Shown here: positions 1-5,669 of the stretch, piece after piece
Layout of the letters: every line of letters starts with the position of its first letter
Numbering within the stretch: position 1 is the stretch's first letter
Assembly: GCA_945876925.1 (NCBI GenBank)
Contig: CAMCQD010000134.1
Coordinates: 1 to 5,669 of the forward strand
Length of the DNA stretch: 5,669 nt
Direction: 5' to 3'
DNA from: an uncultured Dermatophilus sp.
Lineage (GTDB): Bacteria; Actinomycetota; Actinomycetes; Actinomycetales; Dermatophilaceae
Notes under the pieces: generated by a model
What the model was told of the DNA's origin: nothing
Database searches by the model: none
The model's input: the letters and a program-made list of their open reading frames with translations, nothing else
Position numbers and translations under genes: made by a program

Positions 1-164
1 CCACCGCCCTGGTGGCGTATCTCATCGCCGGGCCACTGACGTACGGCTTCCTCGGGCACCTGGCCGATCGGTGGCTGGGGACCTCCTTCGGAGTGGCGCT
101 CGGCACGCTTGCGGGAATGGCTTTGTCCCTCTATCTCGTCTGGCTCCGGTACGGTAGAAAGTGA
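1..164 (+). CDS. AtpZ/AtpI-family membrane protein, 3' end only
   Basis: The reading frame is open from the left edge (first full codon at 3) to TGA at 162-164, giving the last 53 residues. Two hydrophobic helices are visible, at about residues 2-20 and 29-49, separated by a short polar turn with Asp22-Arg23-Trp24, and the protein ends in a basic tail (RYGRK). This two-helix hairpin with a G-x-L-x-D-R-W turn is typical of the small AtpZ/AtpI-like proteins encoded just ahead of atpB. Family members are thought to assist Fo or c-ring assembly or ion supply at the membrane and are not part of the finished enzyme. The position upstream of subunit a supports the call. The start codon lies outside the window. 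It could be labelled atpZ or atpI in different annotations, so I give no symbol. Confidence 0.72.
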   Translation, partial: TALVAYLIAGPLTYGFLGHLADRWLGTSFGVALGTLAGMALSLYLVWLRYGRK

Positions 165-286
165 ATTCCGGATCGCCGAGCCTCTTCGCAGCCGCATCGG
201 AGACGCCCGGGACCATCGCGGGGGCAGCGTCCGCTGGATGCGTTCCGGGGCGCGTTCAGGTGCGGCTGCGTAGTTCGCGTCGAAGG

Positions 287-324
287 TGGCAACCCGGCAG
301 GACGCGGGGACTGCCGGGTTGCCA
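287..324 (+). repeat. 14-bp perfect inverted repeat (RNA hairpin) ahead of atpB
   Basis: Positions 287-300 are exactly complementary to 311-324, leaving a 10-nt loop at 301-310. The arms are TGGCAACCCGGCAG and CTGCCGGGTTGCCA. No T-run follows, so it does not look like a rho-independent terminator. It ends 16 nt before the atpB Shine-Dalgarno sequence. In the mRNA it could act as a processing or stability element, or set the ratio of the upstream gene to the atp structural genes. The repeat is seen directly; the role is inferred. Confidence 0.7.
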
Positions 325-340
325 GCTCGTCACACACCAT

Positions 341-346
341 GAGGAG
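341..346 (+). promoter_or_regulatory. Ribosome binding site of atpB
   Basis: GAGGAG at 341-346 lies 6 nt before the GTG at 353 and supports that start over the in-frame TTG and GTG codons further in (380 and 392), which have no such motif. The motif sits inside a five-codon reading frame (ATG at 339, TGA at 354-356) whose stop overlaps the atpB GTG as GTGA. Confidence 0.7.
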
Positions 347-352
347 TAATTC

Positions 353-1165
353 GTGAGTGTCACCAGTGCGGCCCTGGCCTTGAGCGGGTCGGTGCGGGCA
401 GCGGCCGGCGATTCGTTCACCGGGCCCGCTCCCGCCGATTTCTGGCAGCCCCTGTCCGGTTCCGGCGCCTGGGCGTTCACCCGCCCGATGGGCGTGTCAC
501 TCATCATCACGGCGCTCATGGCCGTGGCGCTGCTCGCCCTGACCCGCAACGCGGCCGCGGTGCCGACCCGGGGCCAGCACCTCGTGGAGTACATCTTCAC
601 GTTCGTGCGGAACGACATCGGCCGGGACATGATCGGCTCCAGGCACTTCCGGCCGTTCCTGCCGCTTCTGTTCGGGCTGTTCACGTTCTTGCTGGCGAAT
701 AACCTGGCCGGCGTCATCCCGCCGTTCCAGAGCCCGCCTACCGCCCGGATCGGCTTCCCGATCGCGCTGGTCCTCGTGGTCTACCTGACCTACCACTACG
801 TCGGTTTCCGCCAGCACGGGGCGCTGGGATACATCAAGTCGATGGTTCCCTCGGGCATCCCCGGGGCGGTGGCTCCGTTCATCCTGCTCATCGAGGCTGT
901 CACCAAATTCTTCGTGCAGCCGCTCACGCTCACCTTGCGTCTGTTCGGCAATATGTTCGCCGGTCACATGGTGCTCGTGCTGTTCATTCTCGGCGGCGAG
1001 TACATGCTCCTGCACGGCGGTCCGTTCCTCAAGGTCGCCGGCGTCAGCGCCCTGGCCGGGGGCGTCGTGATGACGGTGTTCGAGATCCTCATCCAGGTGC
1101 TGCAGGCATATGTGTTCACGCTGCTGACGGCTTCCTACATCTCCTCCTCGCTGGAAGAGCACTAA
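353..1165 (+). CDS. atpB: F1Fo ATP synthase subunit a (proton channel stator)
   Basis: This 270-residue membrane protein forms the two proton half-channels beside the c-ring in Fo. Hydrophobic segments lie at about residues 46-65, 101-121, 134-151, 169-190, 196-218 and 226-262. The signature LTLTLRLFGNMFAGH (191-205) carries the essential Arg196, equivalent to E. coli Arg210. Gln251 in the C-terminal helix matches E. coli Gln252. At the positions of E. coli Glu219 and His245 this protein has His205 and Glu244, the reciprocal pair. The C-terminus SSSLEEH resembles the E. coli ending. The GTG start is chosen for its well-spaced ribosome binding site. It follows the AtpZ/AtpI-like gene after 188 nt and precedes atpE by 119 nt. 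Confidence 0.97.
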   Translation: MSVTSAALALSGSVRAAAGDSFTGPAPADFWQPLSGSGAWAFTRPMGVSLIITALMAVALLALTRNAAAVPTRGQHLVEYIFTFVRNDIGRDMIGSRHFRPFLPLLFGLFTFLLANNLAGVIPPFQSPPTARIGFPIALVLVVYLTYHYVGFRQHGALGYIKSMVPSGIPGAVAPFILLIEAVTKFFVQPLTLTLRLFGNMFAGHMVLVLFILGGEYMLLHGGPFLKVAGVSALAGGVVMTVFEILIQVLQAYVFTLLTASYISSSLEEH

Positions 1166-1168
1166 GCA

Positions 1169-1196
1169 GGGGCCAACCGGAGCTTCCGGCCTCCCC
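1169..1196 (+). repeat. Interrupted inverted repeat between atpB and atpE
   Basis: CCGGA at 1177-1181 pairs with TCCGG at 1185-1189 around a 3-nt loop, and GGGG at 1169-1172 can pair with CCCC at 1193-1196 across an internal loop of 4 and 3 nt. It begins 3 nt after the atpB stop codon. No T-tract follows. It may mark an mRNA processing or stability site at the junction where c-subunit output must exceed that of subunit a. Short GC hairpins are common by chance in DNA of this composition, so confidence in a function is low. Confidence 0.4.
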
Positions 1197-1268
1197 GGAC
1201 TGACAACTGCATAGCCCGAAGATCCTCACCACGTGTCGTCCGGCCTCACGGGCGGCTCAACCTGAGAA

Positions 1269-1273
1269 AAGGA
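1269..1273 (+). promoter_or_regulatory. Ribosome binding site of atpE, long spacing
   Basis: AAGGA at 1269-1273 is 11 nt from the ATG at 1285. In-frame codons upstream back to the TGA at 1201-1203 include no ATG, GTG or TTG, so 1285 is the farthest possible standard start. The alternative ATG at 1291 would be 17 nt from the motif. This fixes the short N-terminus of subunit c. Confidence 0.6.
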
Positions 1274-1284
1274 CAACGCATCTC

Positions 1285-1476
1285 ATGAACATGATCGGCT
1301 ACGGCATCGCGACCCTCGGCCCGGCCCTCGCCATCGGCATGATCTTCTCCGCGCTCATCAACGGCGTGGCCCGTCAGCCGGAGGCCCGGGGAGCCCTGCA
1401 GCCGCTGGCGATCCTGGGCTTCGCCGTCGCGGAAGCCCTGGCGATCCTGGGCTTCGTGCTCGCCTTCATCGTCTAG
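1285..1476 (+). CDS. atpE: F1Fo ATP synthase subunit c (proton-carrying ring)
   Basis: This 63-residue two-helix hairpin is the monomer of the rotating Fo ring. Helix 1 covers about residues 3-25, the polar loop holds the conserved Ala29-Arg30-Gln31-Pro32, and helix 2 covers about 40-63. Glu50 is exactly 20 residues after Arg30, as Asp61 is after Arg41 in E. coli, so it is the proton-binding carboxylate. The residue 33 before it is Ile17 and the one after it is Ala51, not the Gln and Ser of sodium-binding rings, so proton use is expected. The helix-1 packing motif reads GPALAIG where related actinobacteria usually have GPGIGVG. The protein is shorter than the usual 70-85 residues, mainly at the N-terminus. 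Translation ends at tandem in-frame stops, TAG then TGA. Confidence 0.95.
   Translation: MNMIGYGIATLGPALAIGMIFSALINGVARQPEARGALQPLAILGFAVAEALAILGFVLAFIV
1405..1456 (+). repeat. Perfect 19-bp direct repeat inside atpE
   Basis: CTGGCGATCCTGGGCTTCG occurs at 1405-1423 and again at 1438-1456, offset by 33 nt (11 codons), in the same reading frame. It encodes LAILGF at residues 41-46 and 52-57, on either side of Glu50. LGF at both places is compatible with the family pattern, so part of the match is protein constraint, but every codon is identical as well. Confidence 0.9.
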
Positions 1477-1582
1477 TGACGGAGGATCGGCAAGGCGACG
1501 CCGGAGCGCCGGTGAATATCCGCAGGCGGTGTTTCCGGGCGTCGTGCCGGTCATTCCCGGCCTCACCCACCTGCCCCCGACG

Positions 1583-1625
1583 TTCCCCGGGACCTTGGCT
1601 ATCCCGGCCGAGGTGAACCGGGGGA
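1583..1625 (+). repeat. Two-part hairpin just upstream of atpF
   Basis: ACCTTGGC (1592-1599) pairs with GCCGAGGT (1607-1614) around a 7-nt loop, with one G-T wobble. TTCCCCGG (1583-1590) pairs with CCGGGGGA (1618-1625), also with one wobble. The two stems are separated by an internal loop of 1 and 3 nt, making 16 pairs in all. It ends 10 nt before the atpF ribosome binding site. A competing 6-bp stem (1587-1592 with 1602-1607) is possible, so two mutually exclusive folds exist. The pairing is seen; any control of atpF translation or of mRNA cleavage after atpE is inferred. Confidence 0.6.
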
Positions 1626-1635
1626 GACCTGGTCC

Positions 1636-1641
1636 AAGGAG
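1636..1641 (+). promoter_or_regulatory. Ribosome binding site of atpF
   Basis: AAGGAG at 1636-1641 is 5 nt from the GTG at 1647 and decides that start. No other in-frame start with such a motif lies ahead of the membrane segment. Confidence 0.7.
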
Positions 1642-1646
1642 TACCC

Positions 1647-2258
1647 GTGCAGTTCAGTCTGGCGGCGATCGCCGCAGCCGCACCCGCCTCAGCTGGCGGC
1701 GGCGGTAATGACGGTCACAGCCTGCCCATTTTCCCGCACACCGGCGAACTCATCTTCGGCCTGGTTCTCTTCGCCGTCTTCTTCTTCCTCATCTGCAAGT
1801 TCGTCGTGCCGCGCCTGGAAAACGCGTATGTCGAGCGGGTCGAGGCTATTGAGGGCGACATGAGCCGCGCCGAGAAGGCACTCGCCGAGGCAGAAGAACT
1901 CAAGGCGCAGTACGAAGCCAAACTCGAGGAGATCCGGCTGGAAGCCAATCGCGTCCGCGAGGAAGCCCGTCAGGATGCCGCCCGGATCGTGGCCGATATG
2001 CGCCAGACCGCGGCCGAGGAGGCCCAGCGGATCATCGAGGCCGCCCAGCGGCAGATCCAGGTCGACCGGGATACGGCGTTCGTTCAGCTCAAATCCGACG
2101 TGGGCCGGATCTCCACGGATCTGGCCAGCCGGATCGTCGGGGAATCGCAGGAGAGCGAGGTCCGCCAGAGCGGCATCGTCGAGCGTTTCCTCGCCGAGCT
2201 CGAGGACGGCACGCTGCAGCGCGAGCTGAATAACGAGCAGGGGGCTCGTTCCCGATGA
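1647..2258 (+). CDS. atpF: F1Fo ATP synthase subunit b (peripheral stalk)
   Basis: This 203-residue protein anchors the stator in the membrane and reaches up to the F1 head. Residues 1-16 are hydrophobic and alanine-rich, followed by a glycine stretch (17-20). A single transmembrane helix lies at about 33-55, with the typical lead-in LPIFPHTGELIFGL and exit KFVVPRLENAY. From about 58 to 165 the sequence is a long charged helix (RVEAIEG, then repeated Glu/Ala/Arg/Gln) that would form the right-handed coiled coil, and the C-terminal part contacts delta. The hydrophobic N-terminus with Ala14-Ser15-Ala16 could be mistaken for a signal peptide, but it lacks basic residues, and a hydrophobic start is common in actinobacterial b subunits. 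The stop codon overlaps the atpH start as ATGA, so translation is probably coupled. Confidence 0.96.
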   Translation: MQFSLAAIAAAAPASAGGGGNDGHSLPIFPHTGELIFGLVLFAVFFFLICKFVVPRLENAYVERVEAIEGDMSRAEKALAEAEELKAQYEAKLEEIRLEANRVREEARQDAARIVADMRQTAAEEAQRIIEAAQRQIQVDRDTAFVQLKSDVGRISTDLASRIVGESQESEVRQSGIVERFLAELEDGTLQRELNNEQGARSR

Positions 2259-3079
2259 CGCTGGAGGGAGCGTCCCGCGCGTCGTGGACCGCCACGCTGG
2301 AGGCCCTGGCCGGGCTCGAGGCAGACCCAGCCATTGACCGGCGTGCCCTGGCCGCCGAGCTGTACTCGGTGAGCGAGACGCTCGCCGGGAACAGCCACCT
2401 GTGCCAGGCCCTGGGCGACAAGTCCCGGGATGCCTGGCCCAAGCGCGCCCTGGCCCGGCGGCTGCTGGCCGGGCGCATCTCGGAACCGGCCCTGCAACTG
2501 GTCGAGGCGGCGGTGTCGGGCCGCTGGCGGGTGGACCGCGACCTTTACCACGCCCTGGAGCGCTGCGGGCACGACCTCATCCTCGCCGCGGCGCAGGCCG
2601 ACGGCCTCCTCGACCAGGTCGAGCGTGAGCTCATCGAAGTGGAGGAGAAGCTCGGCGCCGACCCCGGAGTGCGGGAGGCGCTGTACCGCCCGGAGGTGTC
2701 CTTGCAGGCCAAGGTCCGGCTGGTCACCAGCCTGCTAGAGGGCAAGGTGCTCCCGGACACGCTGACGCTGGCGATCCGGCCGGTGATCAACGCCCGCGGG
2801 CGCCGCTTCTCCGCCGTGATCTGGCGCATTCTCGCCCTGGCCGCCCGGCGCCGCGAGAAGGTCACCGCGCGGGTCACCAGCGCCCGGCCGCTGAGCGCGG
2901 AGCAGGTCATCCGGCTCACCGACGGGCTGTCCCGGCTGTACGGACGCGACATCTTCGTCAGCACGCAGGTGGACCCGGCGCTGGTCGGCGGATTGCGGGT
3001 GCTGGTTGGCGACGAGGTGATCGACGCGTCGATCGAACGGCGCCTGGCCCAGGCCGGCCGCGAGCTGGGGAGGGTCTGA
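2255..3079 (+). CDS. atpH: F1Fo ATP synthase subunit delta (OSCP family), long form
   Basis: Delta links the b stalk to the top of the alpha-beta hexamer. At 274 residues it is about 95 longer than E. coli delta (177), which is the actinobacterial form. The canonical OSCP N-terminal helical domain is recognisable at about 95-195 (EALYRPEVSLQAKVRLVTSL, then NARGRRF), and the conserved C-terminal signature VGGLRVLVGDEVIDASIERRL lies at about 244-264. Residues 35-87 align without gaps to 125-177, so the N-terminal extension looks like a second copy of the OSCP helical domain. The start ATG at 2255 overlaps the atpF stop by 4 nt and has no strong ribosome binding site of its own beyond GAGCAGGGG, consistent with coupled translation. 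In mycobacteria the two neighbouring genes are fused; here they are not. Confidence 0.95.
   Translation: MTLEGASRASWTATLEALAGLEADPAIDRRALAAELYSVSETLAGNSHLCQALGDKSRDAWPKRALARRLLAGRISEPALQLVEAAVSGRWRVDRDLYHALERCGHDLILAAAQADGLLDQVERELIEVEEKLGADPGVREALYRPEVSLQAKVRLVTSLLEGKVLPDTLTLAIRPVINARGRRFSAVIWRILALAARRREKVTARVTSARPLSAEQVIRLTDGLSRLYGRDIFVSTQVDPALVGGLRVLVGDEVIDASIERRLAQAGRELGRV
2357..2785 (+). repeat. Internal duplication encoded in atpH
   Basis: Codons 35-87 (2357-2515) and 125-177 (2627-2785) encode segments that align without gaps at an offset of exactly 90 residues. By my hand count 15 of 53 positions are identical: Glu35/125, Leu36/126, Val39/129, Glu41/131, Leu43/133, Ala52/142, Leu53/143, Lys63/153, Leu66/156, Leu70/160, Leu71/161, Gly73/163, Leu80/170, Leu82/172 and Val87/177. 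Many other pairs are conservative. The nucleotide copies have diverged, so the duplication is old. Confidence 0.65.
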
Positions 3080-3088
3080 CCTGCCTGG

Positions 3089-3111
3089 GTGCCCGGGCGT
3101 GGCCCGGGCAC
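3089..3111 (+). repeat. 10-bp perfect inverted repeat after atpH
   Basis: GTGCCCGGGC (3089-3098) and GCCCGGGCAC (3102-3111) are exact reverse complements around a 3-nt loop. The hairpin starts 9 nt after the atpH stop codon. It has the compact stem of an intrinsic terminator but no T-tract follows, and atpA and atpG lie directly downstream, so full termination is unlikely. A 3' stability element for the upstream segment, or partial attenuation, is more plausible. Confidence 0.65.
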
Positions 3112-3119
3112 GACAACCC

Positions 3120-3161
3120 GCCGGATCCCCGGCACGAAAGCCCCCGGTCGCGTAGCGGCCG
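3120..3161 (+). repeat. Two further small inverted repeats before atpA
   Basis: GCCGG (3120-3124) pairs with CCGGC (3129-3133) around a 4-nt loop. CGGTCGC (3145-3151) pairs with GCGGCCG (3155-3161) around a 3-nt loop with one G-T wobble. With the stem at 3089-3111 they make three consecutive hairpins filling most of the 106-nt gap. Individually they are weak evidence in GC-rich sequence. Confidence 0.4.
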
Positions 3162-3164
3162 CCG

Positions 3165-3185
3165 ATGAGGAGAGAGATGTAGACA
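3165..3185 (+). promoter_or_regulatory. Ribosome binding site of atpA with in-frame mini-ORF
   Basis: GAGGAGAG at 3167-3174 is the only purine-rich motif before atpA, 11 nt from the ATG at 3186. Two in-frame ATG codons, at 3165 and 3177, precede it, but a TAG at 3180-3182 closes them, leaving ATG-AGG-AGA-GAG-ATG-TAG one codon ahead of the true start. So atpA cannot start earlier than 3186. A ribosome that starts at 3177 would stop at once and could restart at 3186. Confidence 0.6.
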
Positions 3186-4820
<1,635 letters not shown>

Positions 4821-4849
4821 TCCGGCCCGCGTCGATCCCCCACCCTGCA

Positions 4850-4855
4850 GAGAGG
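4850..4855 (+). promoter_or_regulatory. Ribosome binding site of atpG
   Basis: GAGAGG at 4850-4855 lies 9 nt before the ATG at 4865 and supports that start, which also gives the family's usual N-terminus MGAQIREYRHRI. Confidence 0.6.
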
Positions 4856-4864
4856 CGGACAAGT

Positions 4865-5669
4865 ATGGGAGCGCAGATCCGGGAGTACCGGCATCGCATC
4901 CGCTCCGTGACGGCCACGAAGAAGATCACCAAGGCCATGGAGCTGATGGCCTCGTCACGGCTGGGCAGGGCCCGGCGCAGCGTCGAGGGCACCACCCCGT
5001 ATGCCGAGGCGATCACCAGCGCCCTGAGCGCCGTCATGCTCCACTCGGATGTCGAGCACCCGCTCACCCGGTCGGCGGATCACCCCAAGCGCGCCGCGAT
5101 CGTCGTGGTGACCAGTGACCGCGGGCTGGCGGGGGCCTACTCGGCCAACGTCCTCAAGGCCACCGAGCGCCTGCTGGAACGCTGCAAGGCGAACGGCATC
5201 GAGCCGGTGGTGTACCTGTACGGACGCAAGTCGGTGCACTACTTCACCTTCCGGGATAAGCCGTTCCGGCGCTCCTGGGAGGGGCATACCGACGCCCCCA
5301 CCTACCAGGTCGCCGTCGAGATCGCCGATGAGCTGCTCGACGGCTTCCTCGACGAGGATGAGCCGTTCGACGAGGTTCACGTGGTGTACACCCGGTTCCT
5401 CACCATGGTGACCCAGGAGGTCATCGCCCGCCGGGTGCTGCCGCTGGCGGTCGTCGACCGGGCGGAGGAGTCCGGGAAGATGCACCCGCTGTTCGAGTTC
5501 GAGCCGAGTCCCGCCGAGGTGCTCGACGCGGTCCTGCCGCAGTACGTGCGCCATCGCGTCCACAACTGCCTGCTGCAGGCGGCTGCCTCGGAGCTGGCCA
5601 GCAGGCAGCGGGCGATGAAGTCGGCCACGGACAACGCCGACGAGCTCATCAAGACCTATACCCGGCTGG
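4865..5669 (+). CDS. atpG: F1Fo ATP synthase subunit gamma (central shaft), 3' end missing
   Basis: Gamma turns inside the alpha-beta hexamer and couples c-ring rotation to ATP formation. The frame is open from ATG at 4865 to the right edge, giving 268 complete residues; the family is about 290-305 long in actinobacteria, so roughly 25-40 are missing. The N-terminal helix holds RIRSVTATKKITKAMELMAS (11-30), the Rossmann-like domain has TSDRGLAGAYSAN (83-95), and the C-terminal helix begins with ASELASRQRAMKSATDNA (241-258). N- and C-terminal helices pair as the coiled-coil shaft. An acidic stretch DEDEP (163-167) lies in the region where actinobacterial gammas differ in length. No frameshift or internal stop is seen. 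The truncation is only the window edge. Confidence 0.97.
   Translation, partial: MGAQIREYRHRIRSVTATKKITKAMELMASSRLGRARRSVEGTTPYAEAITSALSAVMLHSDVEHPLTRSADHPKRAAIVVVTSDRGLAGAYSANVLKATERLLERCKANGIEPVVYLYGRKSVHYFTFRDKPFRRSWEGHTDAPTYQVAVEIADELLDGFLDEDEPFDEVHVVYTRFLTMVTQEVIARRVLPLAVVDRAEESGKMHPLFEFEPSPAEVLDAVLPQYVRHRVHNCLLQAAASELASRQRAMKSATDNADELIKTYTRL

Noticed and set aside
161..349. 62-codon frame from GTG, overlapping the upstream stop as GTGA and ending 3 nt before atpB
   Set aside because: The position looks like a coupled gene, but the product is polar, rich in Arg, Ser and Gly, with no domain or membrane segment. Its third codon positions are less GC-biased than in the atp genes, and it runs straight through the 14-bp inverted repeat.
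165..352. Promoter for atpB within the upstream gap
   Set aside because: I found no convincing -35/-10 pair with proper spacing; isolated TA-containing hexamers such as the one at 271-276 are not enough.
497..1162. 221-codon frame on the minus strand across atpB
   Set aside because: It has a repetitive Glu/Arg/His/Gln composition and is fully antisense to subunit a; it is a codon-bias shadow.
1512..1616. 34-codon frame from GTG in the atpE-atpF gap, with GGAGGA upstream at 1481-1486
   Set aside because: The motif is about 25 nt from the GTG, the peptide is rich in Arg, Pro and Cys without any pattern, and the frame runs into the hairpin before atpF.
1647..1694. Cleavable signal peptide or lipoprotein signal on subunit b
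   Set aside because: The N-terminus is hydrophobic with an Ala-Ser-Ala site, but it has no basic residue before the hydrophobic run and no lipobox cysteine. A hydrophobic start is common in actinobacterial b subunits.
3089..3111. Rho-independent terminator after atpH
   Set aside because: The stem is good but no T-tract follows, and atpA and atpG continue the same operon with their own ribosome binding sites.

Overview
The window is most of an F1Fo ATP synthase (atp) operon, all on the + strand, from a high-GC actinomycete. Codons end overwhelmingly in G or C and two of the seven start codons used here (atpB, atpF) are GTG. The delta subunit has the long (about 270 residue) actinobacterial form, the alpha subunit has an extended acidic C-terminal tail, and the gene order is the usual a-c-b-delta-alpha-gamma. 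Subunits b and delta are separate genes, so this is not a mycobacterial-type b-delta fusion. Sequence details of a, b and gamma would fit the Streptosporangiales or a neighbouring order, but I cannot place the genus.

Layout: 1-164 is the 3' end of a two-helix AtpZ/AtpI-family membrane protein. 165-352 is a gap with one strong hairpin and no recognisable atpI. 353-1165 is atpB (subunit a). 1285-1476 is atpE (subunit c, unusually short). 1647-2258 is atpF (subunit b). 2255-3079 is atpH (delta), which overlaps atpF by 4 nt. 3186-4820 is atpA (alpha). 4865-5669 is atpG (gamma), cut by the right edge. The beta (atpD) and epsilon (atpC) genes would be expected just downstream.

Together the genes build one enzyme. 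Protons pass between subunit a (Arg196) and the carboxylate of the c-ring (Glu50) and turn the ring and the gamma shaft. b and delta form the stator that holds the alpha-beta head, where ATP is made. The operon is otherwise ordinary. The points worth attention are the four gaps of 106-188 nt, each holding an inverted repeat upstream of the next ribosome binding site; a c subunit with two glycine-to-alanine changes in its helix-packing motif and a perfect 19-bp direct repeat around its proton-binding glutamate; and a clear 90-residue internal duplication in delta. I saw no mobile element, CRISPR array, tRNA, rRNA, phage gene or new system, and no convincing promoter or rho-independent terminator.
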